Assembly (NCBI RefSeq): GCF_014055025.1 | Contig: NZ_CP059571.1 | Location: 1,984,001 to 2,048,000 of the forward strand | Reading direction: 5' to 3' | Origin: Neisseria bacilliformis | Lineage (GTDB): Bacteria > Pseudomonadota > Gammaproteobacteria > Burkholderiales > Neisseriaceae | DNA: 64,000 nt | Part shown: in pieces, positions 16,956 to 24,126 of the stretch | Layout of the letters: every line of letters begins with the position of its first letter | Numbering within the stretch: the first letter of the stretch is position 1 | The notes under the pieces: generated by a model | What the model saw: the letters and a program-made list of their open reading frames with translations, nothing else | Databases searched by the model: none | What the model was told of the DNA's origin: nothing | Program-made: the position numbers and the translations under genes

Positions 16956-17828
16956 ATGAAAAAAACCCACCTTGTCCAGGCACTCGTCCTCGCCGTCCTC
17001 TCCGGCAGCCTCGCCGCACAAACCCTCGTAACCGTCAACGGCAGCAAAATCGACAGCAGCGAGGTCGACCGCTACGTCAAAGCCCTGCGCGCGCAAAACC
17101 CCCAGGTTCCCGACAGCCCCGAAATCCGCTCCGAACTCCTGGGCGACATCGTAACCCGCACCATCGTCGTCCAAGAAGCCCGCCGCCTCAAACTCGACCA
17201 AGGCAAAGAATACAAAGCCGCCATCGAAAACGCCCGCAAAGCCGCGCAAAAAGAAGGCGCGGACAAAAAACCCGGCTTCAAACAGCAATGGGAAGACTAC
17301 CAAAACGAACTGCTCAACCAAGCCTTCGTCGCCCACATCGTCCGCACCCAGCCCGTCAGCGACGCCGAAGCGCGCAAAAACTACGAAGAAATGCAAAACT
17401 TCTACAAAGGCAGCAGCGAAGTCCAAATCGGCGAAATCCTCACCCAGAAAAAAGACGACGCCGAAAAAGCCATCAAAGACCTCAAAGCCAACAAACCCTT
17501 CGTCGAAACCGCCCGCAAATACTCCGCCGACCCGCAGGTCAAACAAACCGGCGGCATCAACAAAGAATACGACCCCCTCAAAGACCTCGAAGCCGCCGCC
17601 CCGCCCGTTTACAACGCCGTCAAAGACCTCAAAAAAGGCCAGTTCACCACCACCCCCGTTGAAGGCAACGGCGCATACGGCGTGTTCTATATCAACGACA
17701 AACGCTCCGTACAAATCCCCGCCTTCGAGCAGATCAAAGCCAACATCACCCGCAGCCTGATGCAGCAGAAAGTCAACCAGGCCATCAGCAGCCTCACCGA
17801 AAAAGCCACCATCACCCCGGCCAAATAA
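16956..17828 (+). CDS. Periplasmic parvulin-type peptidyl-prolyl isomerase
   Basis: 290 residues: signal peptide (LVQALVLAVLSGSLAAQ), N-terminal chaperone-like helical region, a central PpiC parvulin domain (EVQIGEILTQKKDDAEKAI, FVETARKYSADPQVKQTGG, LKKGQFTTTPVEG, YGVFYIND), and a C-terminal helix. It should help fold outer-membrane or secreted proteins. RBS AAAGAGCGAAAAC precedes the ATG. Homologous to the PpiC/SurA-like lipoprotein-independent foldases of Neisseria. The next gene downstream is a diverged relative. Confidence 0.9.
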   Translation: MKKTHLVQALVLAVLSGSLAAQTLVTVNGSKIDSSEVDRYVKALRAQNPQVPDSPEIRSELLGDIVTRTIVVQEARRLKLDQGKEYKAAIENARKAAQKEGADKKPGFKQQWEDYQNELLNQAFVAHIVRTQPVSDAEARKNYEEMQNFYKGSSEVQIGEILTQKKDDAEKAIKDLKANKPFVETARKYSADPQVKQTGGINKEYDPLKDLEAAAPPVYNAVKDLKKGQFTTTPVEGNGAYGVFYINDKRSVQIPAFEQIKANITRSLMQQKVNQAISSLTEKATITPAK

Positions 17829-17864
17829 AACCCGTCCGGCCAACGACACGGCGGCGTTCCCACT

Positions 17865-18026
17865 GGGGCTGTTGACATTCAGCTTGCGAGCGGCTTTTTG
17901 AGTAAAAAATACCCGAATGCAAGGAAAAAAGCGCAGCAAGGTTGGACACCTTGCGAGCATTTTGACGCGGCAGGCGGGTGTTTTTTGCCAAAAACACTGC
18001 CGCAAGGCTGATTGTCAACACACCCT
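17865..18026. mobile_element. MITE-like 162-bp family, copy M2
   Basis: Begins GGGGCTGTTGACATTCAGCT and ends in GATTGTCAACACACCCT; exactly 162 bp. Interior core: CAAGGTTGGACACCTTGCG palindrome and TTTTGACGCGGCAGGCGGG. It lies between the two PPIase genes. Confidence 0.8.
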
Positions 18027-18061
18027 AAGGCACGCCGCCGCAAACACAAACAGGAAAAACC

Positions 18062-18808
18062 ATGAAACACAAAACCCTACTCACCACCCTCACCCTCGCC
18101 TTCGCCGGCATAGCCGTCGCCGCCGCCCCCGCTGTGGACAAAACCCGCGTCGAAGCCGTGCTCAAACAAGTGCAGGAAATGGCACCGCCCGAAGCGGGCG
18201 CGCCGCCCGCCGACCTGCGCGCCACCATCGAAAAACGCCTGGCCGCCGACGACCTCCTTAAAGCCGAGGCTCTCAAACTCGGCCTCGACAAAAAGCCCGA
18301 AGTGCGCGCACAGTGGCAGAATCTGGAATCCGGCTTCTACGCCGAACAATACGCCAAACACCTCGAAGCCGCCGCCGCCGTCAGCGACGAAGAACTCCGC
18401 GCCGCCTACGCCGAACAAACCCGTGCCGTCAAACTGCAACAAGTCGGCTTCCCCAGCGAGGCCGAAGCCCTGCAAGCCCAACAGCTCCTGCTCAAAGGGC
18501 TCAGCTTTGAAGAACTGATGAAACGCCACCCCAACCCCGCGCAGGAACAGCTCTCCGGCTTCGTCGCCCTCGCCCAGCTCCCGCCGGAGTTCGCCGCCGC
18601 AGCCGCCACCATGCAGCGCGGCCAAATCAGCCACAAACCCGTCGCCTTCCAAGGCAGCTACTACCTGCTGAAAATCGCCGCCACCGAACAGGCCGAAAAC
18701 GCCCCGCCGTTTGAAGAACTGAAAGACCAAATCGCCGCCCTGCTCAAACAGCGCAAAGCACAGGAACAAATCGCCACCCTGCTCAAAGCAAACGGACTCG
18801 AACCCTAA
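18062..18808 (+). CDS. Secreted PPIase-like (SurA/PpiC-related) protein
   Basis: 248 residues: signal peptide (LLTTLTLAFAGIAVAAA), helical N-terminal region (TIEKRLAADDLLKAEALKLG) and a reduced parvulin-like domain (LQQVGFPSEAEALQAQQLLL, SFEELMKRHPNPAQEQLSGF, MQRGQISHKPVAFQGSYYLL). Compared with the upstream gene the PPIase core is shorter and several catalytic-type residues are not obvious. It may act as a chaperone rather than an isomerase. Its promoter may now lie in or after the MITE-like insertion just upstream. AACAGGAAAAACC precedes the ATG. Confidence 0.8.
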   Translation: MKHKTLLTTLTLAFAGIAVAAAPAVDKTRVEAVLKQVQEMAPPEAGAPPADLRATIEKRLAADDLLKAEALKLGLDKKPEVRAQWQNLESGFYAEQYAKHLEAAAAVSDEELRAAYAEQTRAVKLQQVGFPSEAEALQAQQLLLKGLSFEELMKRHPNPAQEQLSGFVALAQLPPEFAAAAATMQRGQISHKPVAFQGSYYLLKIAATEQAENAPPFEELKDQIAALLKQRKAQEQIATLLKANGLEP

Positions 18809-18829
18809 GCCCGCGCCGGCACACTGGAA

Positions 18830-18871
18830 GGCCGTCTGAAAAACCATCTTTACGGATTTTCAGACGGCCTG
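18830..18871. terminator. Inverted DUS hairpin after the second PPIase gene
   Basis: AAGGCCGTCTGAAAAACC, short loop, GGATTTTCAGACGGCCT; 20 bases after the stop. Confidence 0.7.
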
Positions 18872-18898
18872 TTTATACCCCGCCACGCCGAACCCAAC

Positions 18899-19000
18899 GT
18901 AGAGCGTGTCGTCCCAAGGCGACGCACGCGGTCTCTGCTGTATCAGGTATTCCGTCCATCACGCTCCACCCACAAAAACCGCGTGCGTGGCTGCACCGCC
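18899..19000. repeat. GTAG palindrome pair, family B (copy B2)
   Basis: Begins GTAGAGCGTGTCGTCCCAAG and ends with the inverted half CCGCGTGCGTGGCTGC. The right GTAG end is degraded. Confidence 0.65.
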
Positions 19001-19009
19001 TTGTATGCA

Positions 19010-19052
19010 AGAGGCCGTCTGAAAAACCTTAAACAGATTTTCAGACGGCCTG
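19010..19052. repeat. Second inverted DUS pair, followed by remnant repeats
   Basis: AGAGGCCGTCTGAAAAACC and complement. The rest of the gap to the insertion sequence holds a family B remnant (19080-19108), isolated DUS at about 19147 and 19219, and a family C unit. Confidence 0.6.
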
Positions 19053-19170
19053 TTTATATCCGGCCATACCGAAGCCCCGTAGCGTGTGCCGCCACGATGC
19101 ACGCGGTTTTTGTTTGGCGGTGATATTTGAGGTCAGGATAACAGGAGGCCGTCTGAAAATTGAGGAAGGA

Positions 19171-19197
19171 GCAGTCGGGTATTTATGCCCGACCTGC
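19171..19197. repeat. Family C palindrome, single (copy C1)
   Basis: Arms GTCGGGTAT and ATGCCCGAC framed by GCAG and CTGC in place of GTAG/CTAC. Confidence 0.6.
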
Positions 19198-19236
19198 GCT
19201 GCTGCCCGAAATGCAAAAGGCCGTCTGAAACCTTTT

Positions 19237-19949
19237 GGGGCTGTACTAGATAAGCAGTCATGTTAGACTGTAAAAATGAAGATAACCCGTTGTAAACTAA
19301 AAAAGAGTATTCAAAAGAAACTGCTCCAATTTTTTGTACTCGAAGTTACCGCCCGTTCAGCTGCCGATTTATTGGGCATCCACCCCAATTCGGCAGTGCT
19401 GTTTTACCGCAAGGTTCGCGTAGTCATCAGCCATCATCTCTCGTTGGAAGCCGATATGGTTTTTAACGGCTCGGTCGAGTTGGACGAGAGTTATTTCGGC
19501 GGACACCGCAAAGGCAAACGCGGGCGCGGTGCGGCAGGCAAGGCGGCGGTTTTCGGTATTCTCAAACGCGGCGGCAAGGTCTATACCGTAGTGGTTGAAA
19601 ACGCCAAAAGAGAAACCTTACTGACTGTTATCACAAAGAAAATCATGCCGGACAGCATTGTCTATACGGATTGCCTGGGCAGCTATGACGTATTGGATGT
19701 GAGTGGCTTTACCCACCAACGCATCAACCACAGCAAGCTGTTTGCCGACAGGCAGAACCACATCAACGGCATTGAAAATTTCTGGAATCAGGCAAAGCGC
19801 GTACTGCGCAAATACAACGGAATCGACCGAAAATCTTTCCCGCTGTTCTTGAAAGAATGCGAGTTCCGTTTTAACTTTGGCACACCTTCCGAGCAGCTCA
19901 AAGTGCTGCGTCGGTGGTGTGGAATTTAGGGCTTATCTAGTACAGCCCC
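19237..19949 (+). mobile_element. IS1595-family insertion sequence (IS1016-like), complete
   Basis: 713 bp bounded by perfect 19-bp inverted repeats GGGGCTGTACTAGATAAGC (19237-19255 and 19931-19949), with one intact transposase. The 8 bases on either side (AACCTTTT left, TTATTAAA right) do not match, so no target duplication is seen. The left flank carries AG-DUS; the right flank begins with an Eikenella-type DUS. Confidence 0.9.
19276..19929 (+). CDS. IS1595 family (IS1016-type) transposase
   Basis: 217 residues, full length. Short helix-turn-helix N-terminus (SAADLLGIHPNSAVLFYRK) and an ISXO2-like DDE domain: Asp in VELDESYFGGHRKGKRGRG, Asp in SIVYTDCLGSYDVL, and N/E region GIENFWNQAKRVLRKYNGI. 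The GGHRKGKRGRG pattern is typical of the IS1016 group found in Neisseria and Haemophilus. No internal stop, so probably active. The stop codon lies immediately before the right inverted repeat. Confidence 0.93.
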   Translation: MKITRCKLKKSIQKKLLQFFVLEVTARSAADLLGIHPNSAVLFYRKVRVVISHHLSLEADMVFNGSVELDESYFGGHRKGKRGRGAAGKAAVFGILKRGGKVYTVVVENAKRETLLTVITKKIMPDSIVYTDCLGSYDVLDVSGFTHQRINHSKLFADRQNHINGIENFWNQAKRVLRKYNGIDRKSFPLFLKECEFRFNFGTPSEQLKVLRRWCGI

Positions 19950-20184
19950 TTATTAAAAGGCTACCTGAAAACATAATCGGCAAACAAAAGGCAGCCTGAA
20001 AACCGCCAGCCGCGTGCGTGGCAAAGCCCACCCTACTCATGGGCATGGAAACCTGTTTTTCAGGCTGTCGCAAAGGTCGTCTGAAAACCCAACCCCAAAA
20101 ACCCGCAAGAATCGGGTCGTTCACCTTCGGTCTTTTCCTTAAAATTCCCTCTGTTACCAACTTACTGACAAAACAGGAAAAACC

Positions 20185-20946
20185 ATGCAAAACGATTTTT
20201 TGAATCTGAACAACAAGGTCGCCGCTGTTATCGGCGCGTCGTCGGGTATCGGCAGGGCGACGGCGTTGCTGTTGGCAAAACAGGGCGCGGCGGTGGTGTT
20301 GTGTGCGCTGCGGGCGGACGAACTGGCGCAGACGGCGGCGTTGGTACGCGAAGCGGGTGGCAGGGCGGAAACGGTGGCGGGCGACGCGCGGCAGCCTGAA
20401 ACCCATGCGGCGGTGGTGCGCACGGCGGAACAGGTTTTCGGCGGGCTGGATATTGCCGTCAACAATGTCGGTGCGTTGGGTGCGTACAAGCCGCTTGCCG
20501 AGTTGTCGCCCGATGAATGGCGCGACACGCTGGATAGCAATCTCACCACCGCCTTTTTGGGTGCACGCAGCCAGATTCCCGCCATGCTGCGGCGCGGCGG
20601 CGGTGCGCTGGTATTTACGTCCAGCTTTGTCGGCAACAGCGTCGCCCTGCCGAACCTGTCGGCTTACGGCACGGCAAAAGCGGCGTTGTGCGCGTTGGTG
20701 AAGGGCATTACCGCCGATTATGCGGCGCAGGGCATCCGTGCCAATGCGGTGCTTGCGGGCGGCGCGGACACGGATATGGCGGGCAACGCGGAGCAGAAGG
20801 CATGGGCGGCGGGCTTGCACGCGGTCAAACGCATCGCGCAGCCTGAGGAGATTGCCTCGGTGATCGCTTTTCTTGCCGGCCCGGCGGCGAGTTTTGTAAC
20901 GGGCGCATCGCTGTTTGCCGACGGCGGCAATTCGTCGGTGAAGTAG
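20185..20946 (+). CDS. Short-chain dehydrogenase/reductase (SDR)
   Basis: 253 residues, classical SDR length. Rossmann motif GASSGIGRATALLLA near residue 12, NNVGALG, catalytic Ser in TSSFVGNS and YGTAKAAL as the Tyr-x-x-x-Lys pair, then the C-terminal GASLFADGGNSSVK that resembles FabG-like reductases. Cofactor specificity and substrate are unknown. ACAGGAAAAACC precedes the ATG. It sits within the imported block; a near-Kingella DUS (CGGCAGCCTGAA) lies inside the coding sequence at 20389. Confidence 0.88.
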   Translation: MQNDFLNLNNKVAAVIGASSGIGRATALLLAKQGAAVVLCALRADELAQTAALVREAGGRAETVAGDARQPETHAAVVRTAEQVFGGLDIAVNNVGALGAYKPLAELSPDEWRDTLDSNLTTAFLGARSQIPAMLRRGGGALVFTSSFVGNSVALPNLSAYGTAKAALCALVKGITADYAAQGIRANAVLAGGADTDMAGNAEQKAWAAGLHAVKRIAQPEEIASVIAFLAGPAASFVTGASLFADGGNSSVK

Positions 20947-21257
20947 CGGGTTTCGTCTTTGCCCGACGGCGTTTCAGGCTGCCTGAAAGAGTGGCGTAGC
21001 TCGGGCATTTATGCCCGACCTGCAAACTGCGCGGGAATGACGGCGTGTTTTGCGGTTCCGGGTTTTGCAAAGGTTTCGGCCTTTCTGCATTTTCAGGTAG
21101 CCTGAACGCACCCAAAGGCCGCTTCGTTTCTTTTTTGAGGACAGTCCGAGATTGCGCTGTCATTACCCCGTCCTTACAATCGCATCCGGCCGAGCCGTTT
21201 CAGGCAGCCTGAAACAGCTCTTTTCCAGACCAACCCCCTTTCCAAAAGGAAATCCCC
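20947..21257. other. Intergenic region with foreign DUS and a family C palindrome
   Basis: Holds a Simonsiella/Kingella-type DUS palindrome (20975-20988), a GTAG family C unit (20996-21023), a dRS3 half-like CGCGGGAATGACG, an Eikenella-type DUS (minus, 21092-21103) and a Kingella-type DUS (21202-21213). No gene. Confidence 0.6.
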
Positions 21258-21785
21258 ATGAAAAAACACATCCTCCTCACCGCCGCCCTTGCCTTAACGG
21301 CCGCCGTCCCCGTCCTGGCCGCCGACAAAGCGTCGCCCATGTTGCCCATTTTGGAACGCTATCACGTGCAAGAAGGCGACGCATGCGGTTTAACCGTTGA
21401 AAAAACCTTCCAATACGGCGGCGCAACCTACGTTCTCTATTCCTCGGCCGGCTATTTCGCCTCCCAGAGCAAGCCCAGCCACGAACACTGCGATGGCGGC
21501 GAGGCGACATTTACCTTCAGGCTGGCCGAAATCCGCAACAAGCGCGTGGTGAACGACGATTTGTTCTCCGGCATCAACATCAACACCCGCTTCCTCGACG
21601 TCAACAGCGTCCGCTTAAACGGCGCAATCCTCACCTTTAAAAACAACGAACTGGGCAAAGACCCCGAAACGGGCGAAGCAGACGACAACCGCTACGCCGC
21701 CGATATCTATCTCAACCAGTTCAATTTGAAAACGCGCCGCGTCATCAAGCACGAATTTATCGGACGCGACAAATCAAACGGTTAA
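21258..21785 (+). CDS. Hypothetical secreted protein
   Basis: 175 residues. Clear signal peptide (LLTAALALTAAVPVLAADKA) and a mature domain of about 150 residues with two Cys (EGDACGL, HEHCDGG), probably a disulfide, and a beta-rich composition (YVLYSSAGYF). Periplasmic or outer-membrane associated. Ribosome-binding sequence AAAGGAAA lies upstream. Family not recognised; located in the imported block between the SDR and ada. Confidence 0.65.
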   Translation: MKKHILLTAALALTAAVPVLAADKASPMLPILERYHVQEGDACGLTVEKTFQYGGATYVLYSSAGYFASQSKPSHEHCDGGEATFTFRLAEIRNKRVVNDDLFSGININTRFLDVNSVRLNGAILTFKNNELGKDPETGEADDNRYAADIYLNQFNLKTRRVIKHEFIGRDKSNG

Positions 21786-21966
21786 GCAGGACAGGTCGGG
21801 CATTCATGCCCGGTTTTTTTAAATCCGCCGGCAAAGGCAGCCTGAAAACCCATCCGCACCCAATCCACAGCAAGCAAGTTTGTTTTAACGTTTCAGGCTA
21901 CCTGAAATACTGTCGGGCAAACTGCAAAAGCGTTTTCCCTTTTATCCAAAACAAACTGAAAATACG

Positions 21967-22143
21967 ATGACCACCGCCCAACAAATCCAATTCGAGCGCA
22001 TCGCCGCCGCGATAGAGTTTCTCTACGACCACCACCGCGAGCAGCCCGACCTGGCCGCCGTTGCCGCACACGTCCACATCAGCCCCCAGCACTTGCAGCG
22101 GCAATTTCAGCAGTGGGCGGGCTTAGGGTGTGTTGGCAATTAA
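21967..22143 (+). pseudogene. ada, N-terminal AraC-type helix-turn-helix fragment
   Basis: 58 codons ending in a TAA inside the MITE-like insertion M3. The peptide IERIAAAIEFLYDHHREQPD-type start followed by LAAVAAHVHISPQHLQRQF and QQWAGL is the first half of the AraC-type DNA-binding domain found in Ada proteins lacking the N-terminal phosphotriester domain. Removing the 162-bp insert joins QQWAGL directly to GPKKMLQHIS in the same frame, so this and the next entry were one gene. Confidence 0.88.
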
Positions 22144-22287
22144 CGTTTTGGCGGCTTTCCCGCCATAAAACGGCATCTGCCGCGTTAAAAATACTCGCCT
22201 ATGGACGGCATAGGCTCGCATTTTTGCCTTGCATCTGCCATTTTCTGACGAAAAATCCGCTTCAAAAGTTAAATGTCAACACACCCC
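22126..22287. mobile_element. MITE-like 162-bp family, copy M3, inserted in ada
   Basis: Begins GGGTGTGTTGGCAATTAACG and ends in AAATGTCAACACACCCC. Exactly 162 bp, a multiple of three, but the first reading through it meets TAA after five codons. Interior has CCGCGTTAAAAATACTCGCC like the other copies. Confidence 0.88.
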
Positions 22288-22956
22288 GGCCCGAAAAAAA
22301 TGCTGCAACACATCAGCATCGAAAACGCCAAGCGCATTCTGCACGCCCAAGGCAGCGTGCAGGATGCCGCGCTGGCAAGCGACCTAAGCGGCACCGGGCG
22401 GCTGCACGACCTCTTTACCACCATAGAAGGCATGACCCCGGGCGAATACAAAAACGGCGGCGCCGGCCTGCAAATAGACTGGCAGCTCGCCGCCAGCCCC
22501 TACGGCAGAGTGTTGGTCGCCAACACCGGCAAAGGCATCTGCTTCCTCAGTTTCGCCGACGACCCCGCCGCCGAACGCGCACGCCTGCAAGCCCTTTTCC
22601 CCAATGCCGAACTGCGCAACGCCGCCAGCCAAATGCAGGCGCAAGCCTTGCATGCGCTACAACAGCCGCCGCAGCAACCGCTCGCCCTGCACATCAAAGG
22701 CACGCCGTTCCAACTCAAAGTCTGGCAGGCCTTGCTCAACATCCCGTGTGGGCAGCTTGCCGACTACGGCACACTCGCCGCGCGCATCGGACATCCCAAA
22801 GCCTGCCGCGCCGTCGGTACCGCAGTCGGCAGCAACCCCGTCGCCGTGCTGATACCCTGCCACCGCGTTATCCGCCAAACCGGCATGGTCGGCGGCTACC
22901 GCTGGCATCGCGGGCGGAAAATCGCCCTGTTGGGCAAAGAATTGGAATCAGCATGA
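22273..22956 (+). CDS. Methylated-DNA--protein-cysteine methyltransferase, remainder of interrupted ada
   Basis: 227 residues starting at an ATG inside the right end of the MITE-like element. Residues 1-60 are the second half of the AraC-type domain (LQHISIENAKRILHAQGSVQ, GMTPGEYK). The rest is a complete O6-alkylguanine transferase domain: FQLKVWQALLNIPCGQLADY, the helix RAVGTAVGSNP, and the methyl-acceptor site IPCHRVI with Cys196, then GGYRWHRGRKIALL. The repair activity could survive while the regulatory half cannot bind DNA normally. No good ribosome-binding site is seen before the new ATG. ATGA overlap with alkB. Confidence 0.85.
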   Translation: MSTHPGPKKMLQHISIENAKRILHAQGSVQDAALASDLSGTGRLHDLFTTIEGMTPGEYKNGGAGLQIDWQLAASPYGRVLVANTGKGICFLSFADDPAAERARLQALFPNAELRNAASQMQAQALHALQQPPQQPLALHIKGTPFQLKVWQALLNIPCGQLADYGTLAARIGHPKACRAVGTAVGSNPVAVLIPCHRVIRQTGMVGGYRWHRGRKIALLGKELESA

Positions 22957-23573
22957 ACTTGTTTGCCACGCACCCCGACGACAACCTGCTGCCCTACGAC
23001 GGCATCATTAACGACTACGGCGTCATCTTCACCCCGCAGCAAGCCGATGATTACCTTGCCTATTTGGAAGAACACATCGCATGGCGGCACGACGAAGCCG
23101 TTATTTACGGCAAACACATCACCACCGCCCGCCAAGTCGCATGGTACGGCGCACAAAATTTCGCCTACACCTATTCGGGCGCGACCCGCATCGCACTACC
23201 GTGGGACAGCGTGTTAGCCAACATCAAACAGCAGGTAGAACAACACATTGCCGCCGTCAGCCCCGTCTGCTTCAACTCCTGCCTGCTCAACCGCTACGCC
23301 GACGGCAGCCAGGGCATGGCGTGGCATAGCGACGACGAAGCCTGCTTGGGCAAAGACACCGTTATCGCATCCGTCAGCTTCGGCGCGACGCGGAAATTCG
23401 CGTTCAAACACAAACAAACGCAGGAAAAACGCGAACTCATGCTGCAACATGGGCAGCTCATCGTCATGCGCGGCAGCACCCAGACCCATTGGCGGCACGC
23501 CATTATGAAAAGCAGCAAAATCCACACTCCGCGTATTAACCTGACCTTTCGCACCATGCTGGCGCAGGGGTAG
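22953..23573 (+). CDS. alkB: AlkB family 2-oxoglutarate/Fe(II)-dependent DNA dealkylase
   Basis: 206 residues. Oxidatively removes methyl groups from N1-methyladenine and N3-methylcytosine. Visible features: nucleotide-recognition region RQVAWYGAQNFAYTYSG, NSCLLNRYADGSQGMAWHSD with iron ligands H125 and D127, distal His in THWRHAI, and 2-oxoglutarate-binding R-x-N-x-T-x-R (PRINLTFR). The start codon overlaps the ada stop (ATGA), so ada-alkB formed an alkylation-repair operon. A Kingella-like DUS variant follows the stop. Confidence 0.92.
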   Translation: MNLFATHPDDNLLPYDGIINDYGVIFTPQQADDYLAYLEEHIAWRHDEAVIYGKHITTARQVAWYGAQNFAYTYSGATRIALPWDSVLANIKQQVEQHIAAVSPVCFNSCLLNRYADGSQGMAWHSDDEACLGKDTVIASVSFGATRKFAFKHKQTQEKRELMLQHGQLIVMRGSTQTHWRHAIMKSSKIHTPRINLTFRTMLAQG

Positions 23574-23593
23574 GGCAGCCTGAAAACGGCGTA

Positions 23594-23663
23594 GTAGGTC
23601 GGGCATTGATGCCCGACAAACACCGGAAAATTGAAAAACGTCGGGCATAAATGCCCAACCTGC
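23594..23663. repeat. Family C palindrome pair (copy C4)
   Basis: GTAG plus arms GTCGGGCAT/ATGCCCGAC, a 25-base middle, then the inverted unit ending CTGC. Confidence 0.75.
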
Positions 23664-23682
23664 CCTGCCTCCAAACACCGTC

Positions 23683-23778
23683 GTTCCCGCGCAAACGGGA
23701 ATTTTGTCGGATTCAAGCAACAGTTTGTTTATTCAAAAACAATCGGATGCCAAACAAGATTCCCACCTGCGCGGGAAT
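23683..23778. repeat. dRS3 pair (NIME-like unit)
   Basis: Two copies of the ATTCCC-N8-GGGAAT repeat: 23683-23702 (first base G instead of A) and 23759-23778 (perfect), 96 bp outer to outer. In Neisseria such dRS3 repeats flank intergenic mosaic elements and are targets of filamentous phage integration. Confidence 0.75.
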
Positions 23779-23887
23779 GACGTTTCTGAAAAACGGGTTT
23801 CGTGTCTTTGTGCAGGGTGTACGGCTTGCTGCGCACGCGGTTTGCGGTTTCGGCTACCGTTTGAATATTCCCGCGTGCGCTGCAAAC

Positions 23888-23946
23888 AACAGGCCGTCTG
23901 AAAACGCGGTTTCGGTTTTGCCGGAGCGTTTTCAGACGGCCTGTTG
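23888..23946. repeat. Inverted DUS pair with extended stem
   Basis: CAACAGGCCGTCTGAAAACG pairs with CGTTTTCAGACGGCCTGTTG: 20-bp arms, the first AG-DUS to the right of the imported block. Confidence 0.75.
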
Positions 23947-23968
23947 TGCGGTGGCATATGGTAGTAGA

Positions 23969-24039
23969 GTAGGTCGGGCATTGATGCCCGACAAACGGCA
24001 GCAGATTTGACAAACGTCGGGCATGAATGCCCGACCTAC
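23969..24039. repeat. Family C palindrome pair (copy C5)
   Basis: GTAG head and CTAC tail both intact; arms GTCGGGCAT and ATGCCCGAC in each half. 71 bp. Confidence 0.8.
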
Positions 24040-24077
24040 CGGCTTGACCCGCCGTTCCACCGGTACCGTTATTGATT

Positions 24078-24099
24078 AGTGGGTCGAGATCCACCCTAC
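24078..24099. repeat. Family A half unit (copy A4)
   Basis: GTGGGTCGAGATCCACCCTAC; followed by a reverse DUS that ends 6 bases before the mtgA stop codon region. Confidence 0.65.
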
Positions 24100-24126
24100 A
24101 TCAGGTTTTCAGACGGCCTTTCGCCC

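Larger units (their letters stand above)
19950..23590. other. Probable imported block with foreign DUS dialects
   Basis: No AG-DUS was found here, although they recur every few hundred bases elsewhere. Instead: AGGCTACCTGAA (Eikenella type) at 19958, 21092 (minus) and 21895; AGGCAGCCTGAA (Kingella type) at 19989, 21202 and 21835; AGGCTGCCTGAA (Simonsiella type) at 20976; AGGTCGTCTGAA (mucosa type) at 20074; a GGGCAGCCTGAA variant at 23573. Dialect names are from published DUS surveys. Four genes lie inside. Confidence 0.8.

Noticed and set aside
19237-23590. Prophage or integrative element
   Set aside because: No integrase, phage or conjugation genes and no att-like repeats; only an IS transposase and four metabolic/repair genes.
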